Assembly (NCBI RefSeq): GCF_002994635.1
Contig: NZ_PVNL01000135.1
Coordinates: 310,001 to 374,000, forward strand
Origin: Enhygromyxa salina
Lineage (GTDB): Bacteria > Myxococcota_A > Polyangia > Nannocystales > Nannocystaceae
DNA: 64,000 nt
Reading direction: 5' to 3'
Numbering within the stretch: the stretch's first letter is position 1; every line of letters begins with the position of its first letter. This document shows, piece by piece, positions 53,961-63,995 of this stretch. Below the pieces are notes generated by a model. It was given only the letters and a program-made list of their open reading frames with translations, ran no database searches and was not told the origin of the DNA. The position numbers were made by a program, and so were the translations under genes.

Positions 53961-55232
53961 TCAGCGCCGCTGGTAGACAGCCACGCGCAGGTACTGGCCC
54001 TCATCGTGGCCTGGCGCGATCGGGTGATCGGGGCCCGCCCCCCACCGCGCGACTCGGGCCATTGAAGTGGAGCCAGCCGCGTCGAGCACCGCGCGCTCGA
54101 GCTCATCCCAGCCGAGGTGGTGACTGCACGAACACACGCCGATGACCCCAGCGTCAGCGAGCCGCGGCAGCACCCGCGACAGCGTGCGGGCCATCGCCTT
54201 GATCGCCCGCGGGAGATCTCGCCGGCTGCTGGCGATCTTGGGTGGGTCGAAGATCGCGGCGTGAAACGGACCACCGACGGTCGGACCGTCGAGCTGCGCG
54301 AGATCGCCGAACATGTCGGCGGCCACGGCCTGGATCTGATCCGCGACGTGGTTGGCGGCCGCGTTGTGGCGCAGGTGATCGAGCGCGGTCGCGCTCTGAT
54401 CCACCGCGACGATCTGCGCGCGCGGACACGCGGCCGCCATCGCGACAGCAAAGCCGCCGACGTGACAGCCGAGGTCCAGCACCCGCGGCGCGTCGATCGA
54501 CCGGGCGGCCACGAGCTCGGCGAAGCGCCGACGGTTGTCGCGTTGATCGTGGTAGGCCCCGGTCTTCTGCATCGCCGGGGCCGCTGACGGCTCGGCCTCG
54601 CCCTGCCCGCTCGGCGCCCGAAACGGGGCCGTGAACGTCAGGCCGTGCTCGAGCCACTCGAGCGCGGGCGGTCCGTTGCTGGTCCCGTCGCGCGCGTGAA
54701 TCTCGAGCCCGGGAACAAACCCCTCGCGCGCGGCCGCCGACTGGGCCATCAGCAGGATCTGTCCGCCTGGCACCGGCGCGCGCGCGCTCAGCCACGCCAA
54801 GATCGCGTGGCGCCGAGCGGCCATCGGCGCCGTCGTGATCTGCACGACGCGCCAGTCGCCAAATCGGTCGACGACCACACCCGGGAGACCGTCGCCCTCG
54901 CTGTTGACCTCACGATATCCGGTCGTGACTTCGCGGGTGGCCTTCGCTGCCAAACCCAGCGCCTCACGTCCGCCCAGCGCGGCGGCCAGACGTCGCTCGA
55001 GCCAGTCCGCTGCGGGCGGCTGCGGGCCTGCGCTGAGCACCCGCAGCAGGATCCGTGACTCGGGCGAGTACAGGCCGTGCGCCACCACCTGACCGCGATG
55101 ATCGACGAGCTCGGCGATCGCCGTTGGATCGGGGGGCCCAAGCACACGCGCGACCTGGCGCTCGCGGATCCATCGGACGCGACCCGGATCGATCCGGCCC
55201 GCGTCCCGACGCAGCTCGATGCGTACGACCAT
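53961..55232 (-). CDS. 23S rRNA m5C methyltransferase-like (RlmI family)
   Basis: This 423-residue protein has an N-terminal PUA-like RNA-binding domain (VARVLGPPDPTAIAELVDHRG and GQVVAHGLYSP). The SAM domain contains KTGAYHDQRDNRRRF, VLDLGCHVGGFAVAMAAACP and the FDPPK catalytic motif with the conserved PPK. RlmI methylates C1962 of 23S rRNA in E. coli; related proteins may have other targets. It is divergent from the OmpA-like gene, 27 bp apart, so both starts are close and share a promoter region. Confidence 0.85.
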   Translation of the reverse strand: MVVRIELRRDAGRIDPGRVRWIRERQVARVLGPPDPTAIAELVDHRGQVVAHGLYSPESRILLRVLSAGPQPPAADWLERRLAAALGGREALGLAAKATREVTTGYREVNSEGDGLPGVVVDRFGDWRVVQITTAPMAARRHAILAWLSARAPVPGGQILLMAQSAAAREGFVPGLEIHARDGTSNGPPALEWLEHGLTFTAPFRAPSGQGEAEPSAAPAMQKTGAYHDQRDNRRRFAELVAARSIDAPRVLDLGCHVGGFAVAMAAACPRAQIVAVDQSATALDHLRHNAAANHVADQIQAVAADMFGDLAQLDGPTVGGPFHAAIFDPPKIASSRRDLPRAIKAMARTLSRVLPRLADAGVIGVCSCSHHLGWDELERAVLDAAGSTSMARVARWGAGPDHPIAPGHDEGQYLRVAVYQRR

Positions 55233-55259
55233 CCCGCGGGATGCTACCCGTGGGACCCG

Positions 55260-56309
<1,050 letters not shown>

Positions 56310-56331
56310 GGCAATCTGGTCTTGACAGGCC

Positions 56332-56610
56332 TCAGCCCGCAATCGCGGCTGCGGGCTGACTGGATCGGATCCGCAGGCGATACACGCTATTTTCGGTCTC
56401 GACGTAGAGGACCGCGTCGTCGGAGGTCGTCAACACCCGACGGACCGACGTCGTCACCATGCGCCGACCATTTGGATCGCGAAACAGCACCATGCCCCGA
56501 CCGACGACCGGGGTGGACAGCAGGTAGCCTTCGTAGATCCGGCCGACCGTGGACGTGTTCAGCGAACCATCCCGGGCAGTTCGGATCTTCGTTGCGACCA
56601 CCGACAGCAC
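56332..56610 (-). CDS. Possible short protein downstream of the barrel gene
   Basis: A 92-residue frame from a GTG at 56610 has beta-strand-like text (VLSVVATKIRTARDGSLNTS, YEGYLLSTPVVGRGMVLFRD, DDAVLYVETENSVYRLRI). The strands look ordered and the frame has protein-like composition, but no family is recognised and no ribosome-binding site is clear. It may be a remnant of a longer gene, since the frame is open further upstream in shadow sequence. Confidence 0.35.
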   Translation of the reverse strand: MLSVVATKIRTARDGSLNTSTVGRIYEGYLLSTPVVGRGMVLFRDPNGRRMVTTSVRRVLTTSDDAVLYVETENSVYRLRIRSSQPAAAIAG

Positions 56611-56818
56611 CGTCTCGTAGAGTATCGCCGAGGCCGCAAGGGCGCCACGGCATTTTTGGGGCTCGATCCTGCGCGGTGGGCTTGCACTCGCGCGCGGCCA
56701 ACGGCACCAGCACGCGCTGGAATGGTCTAAATGGCATGTGCACCGATGTGGGACGGGTGGGCGGTACCTCCGCGAGCTCGAGCCGCGAAATCTGCCACCG
56801 CGTGAATCGTGGCTCGCT

Positions 56819-57748
56819 CTAGATCGGCTTGGCGGCCGGCGCGGCTCCGCTCGCGTTCGTGCGAGCGCGCTTCGGTGGCTGATACAGGCGCGCGATCGAG
56901 TCGACGGCGACCCAGCCCTCGAGCCCACCAGGAAGCCGCACGCGCAGCCAGCCGGAACGCTGGTCCAGCACACGAACGCGGGAGCCGCCTTGCATCGTGA
57001 ATGCCACGGGAAGATGTGCGCCGGGTCCCTCACGAACCTCGACGACCGTGTCGAGCACGACTGCGTCTGGGTGATCCGCGTCGGCGGTGATCGCCAGCGC
57101 GTGCAGACCTCCGCCGAGGCCAAACGCCAGCGCGAACACCAGCACCAGCGCGCGGCCGATCCCGCGGGACTCGCCCGCCGTGCCCATGCGCGCACGCCAG
57201 CGACGCACGGCCACGGTGCCGACCAAGAGCCACGCGCTGATCAGGCTGATCCACGCCAGCGCCTGCCCGGCGAGCACGCCGACGACGAGATCCCACCAGG
57301 TCGGCGGGCGGGAGATCCTCGCGTCGTTGACCTCGGCCTGAACCTCGGCCTGACGGCGGACGATGCCACGGTTGCGGCGCGCCGCCTCGGCGACCTCGAC
57401 GCTGGGCCGCGCCTCCGGCTGCAGCGCGCGCTCGAAGTGATAGGTCGCCCGGCCGAGCTCGCCCAGCTGCGCGTACGCAGTGCCCAGGTCGTAGTCGAGC
57501 TGAGCGGAGCGGCCCGGCAGCAGCTCGAGCGCCCGCTGCCAGTGCTCGATCGCCCCGGCCCAGTCGTTGGCGGCGGCCGCTTCGCTGCCCGCGGCGTAGG
57601 CGTCGTCGACCACGTCCGCGCGGGCTTGGCTCGACCAGCCGAGCCCGAGCGCGAGTGCCAGCGCGAGCCCACGTGCCACCCCACGCCCACGCCCACACCC
57701 GCGCTGGCGCCCGACTGCCTGCCCACATCCGTAAACCTCAGCGCTCAT
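56819..57748 (-). CDS. batE: BatE-like TPR and SH3 protein
   Basis: This 309-residue protein has an N-terminal signal, a TPR pair (AGAIEHWQRALELLPGRSAQ and AQLGELGRATYHFERALQPE), and a middle with two membrane segments (WWDLVVGVLAGQALAWISLI; VLVFALAFGLGGGLHALA). The C-terminus is an SH3-like domain (VVEVREGPGAHLPVAFTMQG). This order fits BatE of the Bat (Bacteroides aerotolerance) operon, here the last gene. The start overlaps the BatD stop by 4 nt. Bat proteins are thought to act in the periplasm in stress tolerance. Confidence 0.8.
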   Translation of the reverse strand: MSAEVYGCGQAVGRQRGCGRGRGVARGLALALALGLGWSSQARADVVDDAYAAGSEAAAANDWAGAIEHWQRALELLPGRSAQLDYDLGTAYAQLGELGRATYHFERALQPEARPSVEVAEAARRNRGIVRRQAEVQAEVNDARISRPPTWWDLVVGVLAGQALAWISLISAWLLVGTVAVRRWRARMGTAGESRGIGRALVLVFALAFGLGGGLHALAITADADHPDAVVLDTVVEVREGPGAHLPVAFTMQGGSRVRVLDQRSGWLRVRLPGGLEGWVAVDSIARLYQPPKRARTNASGAAPAAKPI

Positions 57749-59601
57749 GCCCGCCTCCAGGTGCGACGCCCGAGCAGCGCCCGCGCACGCTCGAGGTGCT
57801 CGCGCCGCTGGGCGACGTCGCCGCTCCCGGCCCCAAACCGCGCGGCGTCGCAGGCGTCGAGCAGCTCGCGCAGCTGCGTGACCTCCTCGGCTGCGACCCC
57901 GCGCTTGTCGAGCAGCTTCATCAGGCGCTCGCGCGTGAGCCCGACACCCTCGGACCCAGCCCGCTGAACCGCGGCCGCCTGCAGCAGCGCGGCGAGGTTC
58001 GGATAAAAGCCCTCCCCGCTGTCGACCGCGGCGTTGGCTTCGTTGAGCAGCGCGCGGCGGCGTGCCAGCTCCTGGTTGCGGGCCCGCGCGTCGTCATCGG
58101 GGCCGAAGCGCTCGCGCAGCTTGGCGCCGAGCCAGCCCAGACCCAGCACGGCGGGGGCGGCGAGGCTGCCCACCCACCAGCGCTTGGAGGTCAGCCTGCG
58201 CTCGCGCGGCGTGACCCGGGGCAGGGTGTCGCTCGCGATCGCTGGCGCGAGCAGCTCGTCGTCACCGCGCTCCCCCCCGTCGTCGCGCTTGCTCGTGGGC
58301 TCGGGAGCCGGGGCCGCGTCGGGGTTGGCCTCGACCACCAGCTTGATCGGCTTGGATTGGGCGACTTTGTACTCGCCCGCGTCGGGATCGAAGTAGGGCA
58401 GCTCGAACGCGGGGATCTCGAGCTCGCCGGCTTCGTCGGAGATCACCAGCATCGTGTACACCCGCGAGCCCTGCAGCTTGGCCTTGCCGAGCTCGAACTT
58501 GGGGGTCTCGGGCTTGGGCTCGTAGCTGCGCAGCCCCGCGAGCGACGGCGGCTCGGGCAGCTCGATCAGGGCGATGTTGCCGGTCCCCGAGATCCGCAGC
58601 GACAGCCGCACGGCTTCACCCTGGGTCAGCTGGGCGCGATCGACCTCGGCGGTGATCCGAAACTGCCCGACGCTGTTGGCTCGAAACCCCTTGGGCCGGC
58701 CCTCGGTCGGGAGCGGCTGGACCTCGATCGCCAGGCCGCGACCCATGAAGGTCTGCGGCGGTCCGCTGCCCCCGAAGAACGGCCCGGTGAGCTCCTGCAG
58801 CTGGACCTCGGGACCGCCGATCGTCAGCGTCCCGGCCTTTTGCGGGAACAGGGCCCGGCGCATGGTCTCGTGGACGCGATAGGGCACGCCGCCGACCAGC
58901 CGCTGCTCGGTGTTGCGACGCTGCTGCTGTTGCTGCTGGGCGGTCTGCAGATCCTCGGACCAGAAGTCCTTGAAGGTCGGCGCCGCGGCGATCGTGAGGT
59001 TGCCGCGAGCCCGCTCGTAGATCTCGAGCTCGTAGATGATCTGCTCGCCGACGTACGCGGTGGCCTTGTCGACGACCGGCCACACGATGACCTCGGCGTC
59101 GGGGCTGGTCGGCGCGTCGCTGGCCTTGTCGTGCTCGAGTTCGGGCTCGTAGTCCTCGCCAGTGGCGAGCAGCGTGGGCGTGGTCGCGGGGCGGTAGACC
59201 TGACCGGCGATCTCGACCTCGACTTTGATCGGGTGCTCGCCCGCGGCCCGGGGGGTCAGCACGTAGGTGAAGGTCTTGGTCGAGCGCCGGACCGAGCGGC
59301 CGTTGCTGTACTCGACCGACATGCCCGACGAGGTCCCGCGCGAGCTGACCGCGACCTCGTCGAGGCCAACGAAGCGCGGCGACGGGATCGACTGGCCCTC
59401 GGTCGAGACCTCGACCTGGAGGTACACGGACTGGCCAACGTCGATCTGCGCGCGCCCGAGCGTGGCGTGGACCTGGACCTCAGCGGCGCGGGCGAGCGAC
59501 GGGAGCCCAGCCACGGCCAGCGCGGCGACGCCTGTGATCGCCGTCGCCACGAACCGACGCCGGGGCATCGCCCGTGGAGCCGGTGAGCTGGCGCGCGTCA
59601 C
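57745..59601 (-). CDS. batD: BatD, oxygen-tolerance family protein
   Basis: This 618-residue protein has a signal peptide and an N-terminal beta-rich domain beginning VQVHATLGRAQIDVGQSVYL. The family's repeated Ig-like segments follow (for example GRSVRRSTKTFTYVLTPRA). A membrane segment (WVGSLAAPAVLGLGWLGAKL) and a cytoplasmic helical tail come next. This is the BatD oxygen-tolerance family, usually in an operon with the VWA proteins BatA/BatB. Its start overlaps BatC by 4 nt and its end overlaps BatE. Likely a periplasmic partner; biochemical role unknown. Confidence 0.88.
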   Translation of the reverse strand: MTRASSPAPRAMPRRRFVATAITGVAALAVAGLPSLARAAEVQVHATLGRAQIDVGQSVYLQVEVSTEGQSIPSPRFVGLDEVAVSSRGTSSGMSVEYSNGRSVRRSTKTFTYVLTPRAAGEHPIKVEVEIAGQVYRPATTPTLLATGEDYEPELEHDKASDAPTSPDAEVIVWPVVDKATAYVGEQIIYELEIYERARGNLTIAAAPTFKDFWSEDLQTAQQQQQQRRNTEQRLVGGVPYRVHETMRRALFPQKAGTLTIGGPEVQLQELTGPFFGGSGPPQTFMGRGLAIEVQPLPTEGRPKGFRANSVGQFRITAEVDRAQLTQGEAVRLSLRISGTGNIALIELPEPPSLAGLRSYEPKPETPKFELGKAKLQGSRVYTMLVISDEAGELEIPAFELPYFDPDAGEYKVAQSKPIKLVVEANPDAAPAPEPTSKRDDGGERGDDELLAPAIASDTLPRVTPRERRLTSKRWWVGSLAAPAVLGLGWLGAKLRERFGPDDDARARNQELARRRALLNEANAAVDSGEGFYPNLAALLQAAAVQRAGSEGVGLTRERLMKLLDKRGVAAEEVTQLRELLDACDAARFGAGSGDVAQRREHLERARALLGRRTWRRA

Positions 59602-60473
59602 CAGTCCTTCTCCACTTCGCGGTTCGACCCGCGCGGCCGGCCGAACATGAACGCGTCTCGACGATCGAGCTCATCGAGCGCGGAGTCGAGATCGCCTGAC
59701 TCGATCGGCTGAGGCTGAGCCTCTTGCTGCTCACCGGGCTCGGGCTCGGGCTGCTGTTGCTCTTGCTCTTGCTCTTGCTGGTCCTGCTCGCCGTCCTCGC
59801 CGGGTTGCTCGTCCGGCTTGTCTTGCTCTTGCTGGTCCTGCTCGCCGTCCTCGCCGTCTTGTTGGTCCTGCTCTTGGTCCTGCTCTTGCTCGCCGTCCTG
59901 CTCGTCCTGCTCGTCCTGCTCGCCGTCTTCGCCCTCTTCCCCCTGCTCGCCGTCCTCGCCGTCCTGCTTGTCCTGCTCTTCTTGCTCTTCCTGCTCTTGC
60001 TTGTCTTTTTCCTCTTGCTCTTGCTTGCGCTGCAGCGCGAGCTCGAGGTTCCACTTGGCGTTCTCGTGATCCGGCTGGGCGCGCAGGCACTCGATGTAGG
60101 CCTCGATCGCCGCTTGCCAGTCTTCGGCCGCCATCGCCAGGTTGCCCAGCTCGTAGTGCGAGGACGCCCGGACCTGGACGTCGCTCGACTCGGTGCCGTG
60201 CTCGAAGGCCGCCCGCGCGGCGTCGTGGTCGCCCTGCGCGAGCAACACCAGACCGCGGTCGTAGTACAGCTCCGCTCGCTCACCCCGCCGCGCGACCGCG
60301 GCGTCGAGGCGCTCGGCCGCGGTGTCGAACTCGCCGGCTTCGTACGCCTGGATCGCCGCCTCGACGTCGGGATCCGTGCTCGCCAGCGCCGTCGACAGCC
60401 ACCCCGGCTCGTCCTGATTGCCGATCCCAAACAGTCCGACAGCAGCGAGCAAGATCAGCGCGTTGGCCCTCAT
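59598..60473 (-). CDS. batC: BatC-like TPR protein with Gln/Glu-rich repeat
   Basis: This 291-residue protein has an N-terminal signal and about three TPR units (AIQAYEAGEFDTAAERLDAA, ELYYDRGLVLLAQGDHDAAR and AIEAYIECLRAQPDHENAKW). A long acidic low-complexity tract rich in Gln, Glu and Asp (KQEQEEKDKQEQEEQEEQDK-type) separates them from the C-terminus. It matches BatC of the Bat operon in position and layout. The tract probably forms an extended charged coil. Overlaps with both neighbours are 4 nt. Confidence 0.82.
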   Translation of the reverse strand: MRANALILLAAVGLFGIGNQDEPGWLSTALASTDPDVEAAIQAYEAGEFDTAAERLDAAVARRGERAELYYDRGLVLLAQGDHDAARAAFEHGTESSDVQVRASSHYELGNLAMAAEDWQAAIEAYIECLRAQPDHENAKWNLELALQRKQEQEEKDKQEQEEQEEQDKQDGEDGEQGEEGEDGEQDEQDEQDGEQEQDQEQDQQDGEDGEQDQQEQDKPDEQPGEDGEQDQQEQEQEQQQPEPEPGEQQEAQPQPIESGDLDSALDELDRRDAFMFGRPRGSNREVEKDW

Positions 60474-61705
60474 GACTGCGGCTCCTGAAGCTTGGGGTTG
60501 GTGGGCTTGGCGCTGGCACCCACGAGGTGGGCGTCGCGTCCCTGGGCCGCTGGTGGCCGGCGGCGATCACCGATCGCAAGCGCCCCGCACAGCAGCAGCA
60601 CCGCGGGGATCAAGAAGAACAAGAAGCCCTCCTCGCGGTGGATCTCGATCGAGTGCTCGCGCTGGGCGGCGGCGAGACCCTCGACCAGCCCGCGGACCTC
60701 GTCGAGACCAAACTGATCGGCGTCGACGTGGACGTACTCGCCCTTGGTCGCCTTGGCCAGGCTCTGCAGCGTCTCGGCGTCGAGCCGGGTCATCTGCGGC
60801 TTGCCCTCGGCGTCGGTCGCGTAGCCGGTCGGCTCGCCGTTCTCGTCGTAGCGCATGATCGGCTCGCCCGAGGTCGAGCCGATTCCAACCGGGTAGATCC
60901 GGATGCCCAGCTGCGCAGCCTTCTGGGCCAGCTCGAGCGGGCGCCCCAAGGTGTCCTCGCCGTCGGTCAGCAAGATGATGATCTGGTCGGCCCGCTCGGC
61001 GACCGCCGCGTCGTCGTCGTCCGCACCGGGCAGCAGCCCAGCGTCGATCTCCGACTCGTCGTTGCCACCGTCACGCCGGACCGCGACCAACAGCTCGATC
61101 GACTTGTCGAGCGCCTTGCCGATCGCGGTCCCGCCGGGGTTCTCGAACCGGGGATCCGCGTGGCTCAAGAACAGCGAGAGCACGCCCATGTCGCTGGTCA
61201 GCGGGAACGCCCGGGTCGCGCCCGCGAACACGACGACGCCCACGCGATCGCCCCGACGGCCCGACTCGTCGAGGAACCGGGTCAGCTCGGCCTCGAGCCG
61301 CTCACTGCGGCTGGGGTACACGTCCTGGGCCAGCATCGACTTGCTGTAGTCGACCGCCAGCACGATATCGAGGCCGCGGGTCGGCAGCACCTTGGCCTTG
61401 CCGCCATACTGCAGCCGCATCATGCCGAGCACGACCGCCGCGAGCGCCAGCACGGTCAGCAGCGCACGGATCAAGCGCTTGCCGGGATCCACCGTGGCCA
61501 GCAGGCGCGCGAGCAAGATCGGGTTGCCCAGGCGCTCGACCGCCGCGCGACGCTGGCGGGCGGCCCACAGGTACGCCGCGACCGCGAGCGGGACCAACAG
61601 GCCCAGCCACGCATACCCGAGCTTGGCGAACACCAGCTCCGCGAGGTTGGCCCCGGACTCGACCTCGACCCACGCGTGGGCCAGGGGCTGCTGCCACCAA
61701 CTCAT
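60470..61705 (-). CDS. batB: BatB-like VWA protein
   Basis: This 411-residue membrane protein has an N-terminal membrane segment (WLGLLVPLAVAAYLWAARQR), a second one, and a VWA domain with the metal site D-x-S-x-S in LAVDYSKSMLAQD. A LTDGEDT motif follows at the later ligand position. A C-terminal membrane segment (FLFFLIPAVLLLCGALAI) closes it, as in BatB. The ATG at 61705 has a good GGAGG ribosome-binding site eight bases upstream and overlaps the BatA stop. VWA domains likely assemble with BatA. Confidence 0.88.
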   Translation of the reverse strand: MSWWQQPLAHAWVEVESGANLAELVFAKLGYAWLGLLVPLAVAAYLWAARQRRAAVERLGNPILLARLLATVDPGKRLIRALLTVLALAAVVLGMMRLQYGGKAKVLPTRGLDIVLAVDYSKSMLAQDVYPSRSERLEAELTRFLDESGRRGDRVGVVVFAGATRAFPLTSDMGVLSLFLSHADPRFENPGGTAIGKALDKSIELLVAVRRDGGNDESEIDAGLLPGADDDDAAVAERADQIIILLTDGEDTLGRPLELAQKAAQLGIRIYPVGIGSTSGEPIMRYDENGEPTGYATDAEGKPQMTRLDAETLQSLAKATKGEYVHVDADQFGLDEVRGLVEGLAAAQREHSIEIHREEGFLFFLIPAVLLLCGALAIGDRRRPPAAQGRDAHLVGASAKPTNPKLQEPQS

Positions 61706-62733
61706 GGGAACCTCCGCAGCCGAGTAGTTCGCAGACCAATATCGAGCATGAGCAGCAGCAGCACCGGCCACAGCAACCACCCAAACAGCTCGGCGCGGAT
61801 CTGCTCGCCCTCGATCTCGGACCGCTCGAGCTTGTTGAGCAGATCTTGAAAGCTGGTCTGCAGCTCGCCGACGTCCTCGGCCAGGTAGGCGTAGCCCCCG
61901 GTCGCGCTGGCGAGCCGCTCGAGCTGGCCCGGATCAATGCTGGCCGCCCCGCTCGCCTGCCGACCCATCAGCACCGTGTAGATGATCACCCCGCGCTCGG
62001 CGGCCTTCTGCGCGACCGAGTCCGGGTCGACCCCGTCGGCGTTGTGGACCCCGTCGGTCAGCAGCACGATGATCTTGCTCGCCGCGGGTGAGTCTTCCAG
62101 GCGGTTGAGCGCGACCCCGAGGCCCGCCCCGATCGCCGTCTGGGTCCCGTCGATCACGCCGAGTCGCAGCTGCGCGATCAGGTTGCGCAGCACGCCGTGA
62201 TCCATGGTCAGCGGGGCGATCGTCGAGGCGTTGGTGCCAAACACGACGAGCGCGACCCGGTCGTCGTGGCGGCGGGCCACGAAGTCGTCGATGACCAGCT
62301 TGGCCGCGGTCAGGCGATCGGGGCGCAGGTCGTCGTTCTTCATCGACTCCGACAGATCCAGCGCGATCGCAATGTCGATGCCCTCGTGCTCGATCCGCTC
62401 ACTCAGCCGGGTCGACTGCGGCCGCGCGCAGGCGACGATCAGCACCAACACGGCGCCCAGGCGCAGGCCGTCGGGGAGGTCGGCCAGGTAGGTCGCAAAC
62501 CCGCCGCCGATCCGATCCAGGCTGCGCTTGCGGGTGAAGTGCATGGTCGCGGGCCGCGGCGCCAGCCAGGCCCGCAGGCCCATGGCCGCGAGCGGGATCG
62601 GCAGCAACAACAGCCACAACGGCTGCCCGAAGATCACGTGGCGGACCCCGTCGCCGAGCCGCGCCGCGATCAGGCCCAGGCTGATCGCCGCGGCCACGAC
62701 CCCAAATCCGAGCGTGCGCAGGTACCAGCTCAC
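61702..62733 (-). CDS. batA: BatA-like VWA protein
   Basis: This 343-residue membrane protein has two N-terminal helices, a VWA domain with D-x-S-x-S in ALDLSESMKND and a later LTDGVHNADG, and a C-terminal membrane segment (LFGWLLWPVLLLLMLDIGL). Length and order match BatA. It is next to the DUF4381-like gene upstream and BatB downstream, all on the minus strand with 4-nt overlaps. The Bat system is implicated in aerotolerance and stress response; a MoxR ATPase and DUF58 gene would be expected upstream, beyond the window. Confidence 0.88.
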   Translation of the reverse strand: MSWYLRTLGFGVVAAAISLGLIAARLGDGVRHVIFGQPLWLLLLPIPLAAMGLRAWLAPRPATMHFTRKRSLDRIGGGFATYLADLPDGLRLGAVLVLIVACARPQSTRLSERIEHEGIDIAIALDLSESMKNDDLRPDRLTAAKLVIDDFVARRHDDRVALVVFGTNASTIAPLTMDHGVLRNLIAQLRLGVIDGTQTAIGAGLGVALNRLEDSPAASKIIVLLTDGVHNADGVDPDSVAQKAAERGVIIYTVLMGRQASGAASIDPGQLERLASATGGYAYLAEDVGELQTSFQDLLNKLERSEIEGEQIRAELFGWLLWPVLLLLMLDIGLRTTRLRRFP

Positions 62734-63995
62734 GGTGAGTCCCCCGGCGCGCGGTCTTCGGCTTGGTGGGTGTCGGCTTCGGGCGATGGCGCCGGCGGTT
62801 CGGCGTCGCTCGGGTCTGCAGGCGGCGCTTGCTTGGCGACCGGCTGCGGATCCGCGGGCCGCCTCGCGCGGGCGCGCTCGCGGTCGGCCGCGGCGTCCTG
62901 AGCAGCGCCCGGCTCGCCCGCGACCTTGTCCTGGCCCTCGTCTGGGTCCTCGACTTGGCCCTCGACTTGGCCCTCGACCGGCTTGCTGCGATCGACCATC
63001 TCGCGCACGACCTCCAGCGCCTCGCGTGCCTCGTCGTTCGAGGGCGACAAGCGGGCAAACTTGACCAGATCGCAGTCCTGCAAGAACGTCATCACCTGCT
63101 TGGGATCCAGCGGCTCGACCCGCAGCTGGCCCCGCCGCAGCGCATCCTGGATCTCTTCGGTGGTGCGATCCAGGGCCTCGAACCCAAACCGCCCGCCAAC
63201 GTAGCGCTTGGCGATCTCGGTCAGCCGCAAGTAGTAGTCCTGGTAGGCGCCGTTCTCGATCAGCGCCTCGCGCTGCCCGGCCAGGGTCACCAGATCAGCC
63301 AGCGCGCGCTCGTGCGGGGGGACCGGCGGCGGCAGCACGACCGGCCGCTCGCGGCGACGCCACATCACGAACAGCGCAGCGAGCACGCTCGCCAGCAGCA
63401 CGCCCGCCAGCACCGAGTAGATGATCACCGCCAAGCTCACGTTGGGGTACTCGAGCGAGATCATCGGGTCCTCGCCGCGCAGCTGCGGCTCGGCCTCGTT
63501 GACCAGCAGGCTCTCGACCACGAACACGTGGGGCGGGACGGCGTAGGTGTGGACCGCGTCGTCGGGGTCGATCCAGGTGACCGGGAAGCTGGGGACCTCG
63601 GCGGCTCCGACGTCGAAGTGCTGCAAGGTGATCGTGAACCGCTGGCGCAGATCGTTGCCGGTCGACTCGACCTCGCCCTCGACGATCGAGACCAGCTCGA
63701 GCGGGGCAAAGTCGAGGCCGTTGGGCAGGTTGATCGCGTGGTCCCGCGGGTAGGCGACGATGACCTCGAGGGTCAGGAGATCACCGATGTGCGAGGGATC
63801 CGGCGTCAGCCGGGTGGTCACGGTGATCGGCGCGTCCGCGCTGCTCGCTGGCTGCTTGCGCGGCGCGACCGGCGGGGCAGCTGGGGCAGGCGCCGCGAGC
63901 TCGGGCTCACCGGTCTCGGCGCCGCCCGAGGTCCCGGGATCCACGGGTGGCGACGCAAACACCAGCGCCAGCGCCAGCAGGGCCTCGCCGATCAC
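62730..63995 (-). CDS. DUF4381-like membrane protein upstream of Bat genes
   Basis: This 421-residue protein has a signal-like hydrophobic start, a beta-rich extracytoplasmic segment (LLTLEVIVAYPRDHAINLPN), and a membrane segment (LAVIIYSVLAGVLLASVLAALFV). A cytoplasmic helical domain follows (YQDYYLRLTEIAKRYVGGRF), then a low-complexity charged tail. This order is typical of DUF4381-type partners found beside Bat genes. A GTG at 63995 is the first start inside the window, but the frame stays open to the edge, so the true start could lie a few codons outside. Confidence 0.75.
   Translation of the reverse strand: MIGEALLALALVFASPPVDPGTSGGAETGEPELAAPAPAAPPVAPRKQPASSADAPITVTTRLTPDPSHIGDLLTLEVIVAYPRDHAINLPNGLDFAPLELVSIVEGEVESTGNDLRQRFTITLQHFDVGAAEVPSFPVTWIDPDDAVHTYAVPPHVFVVESLLVNEAEPQLRGEDPMISLEYPNVSLAVIIYSVLAGVLLASVLAALFVMWRRRERPVVLPPPVPPHERALADLVTLAGQREALIENGAYQDYYLRLTEIAKRYVGGRFGFEALDRTTEEIQDALRRGQLRVEPLDPKQVMTFLQDCDLVKFARLSPSNDEAREALEVVREMVDRSKPVEGQVEGQVEDPDEGQDKVAGEPGAAQDAAADRERARARRPADPQPVAKQAPPADPSDAEPPAPSPEADTHQAEDRAPGDSP

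Noticed and set aside
59724..60488. A Leu-rich plus-strand frame in the Bat region
   Set aside because: It is the antisense reading of the Gln/Glu repeat of BatC; Leu runs arise from CTC/CTG complement codons.
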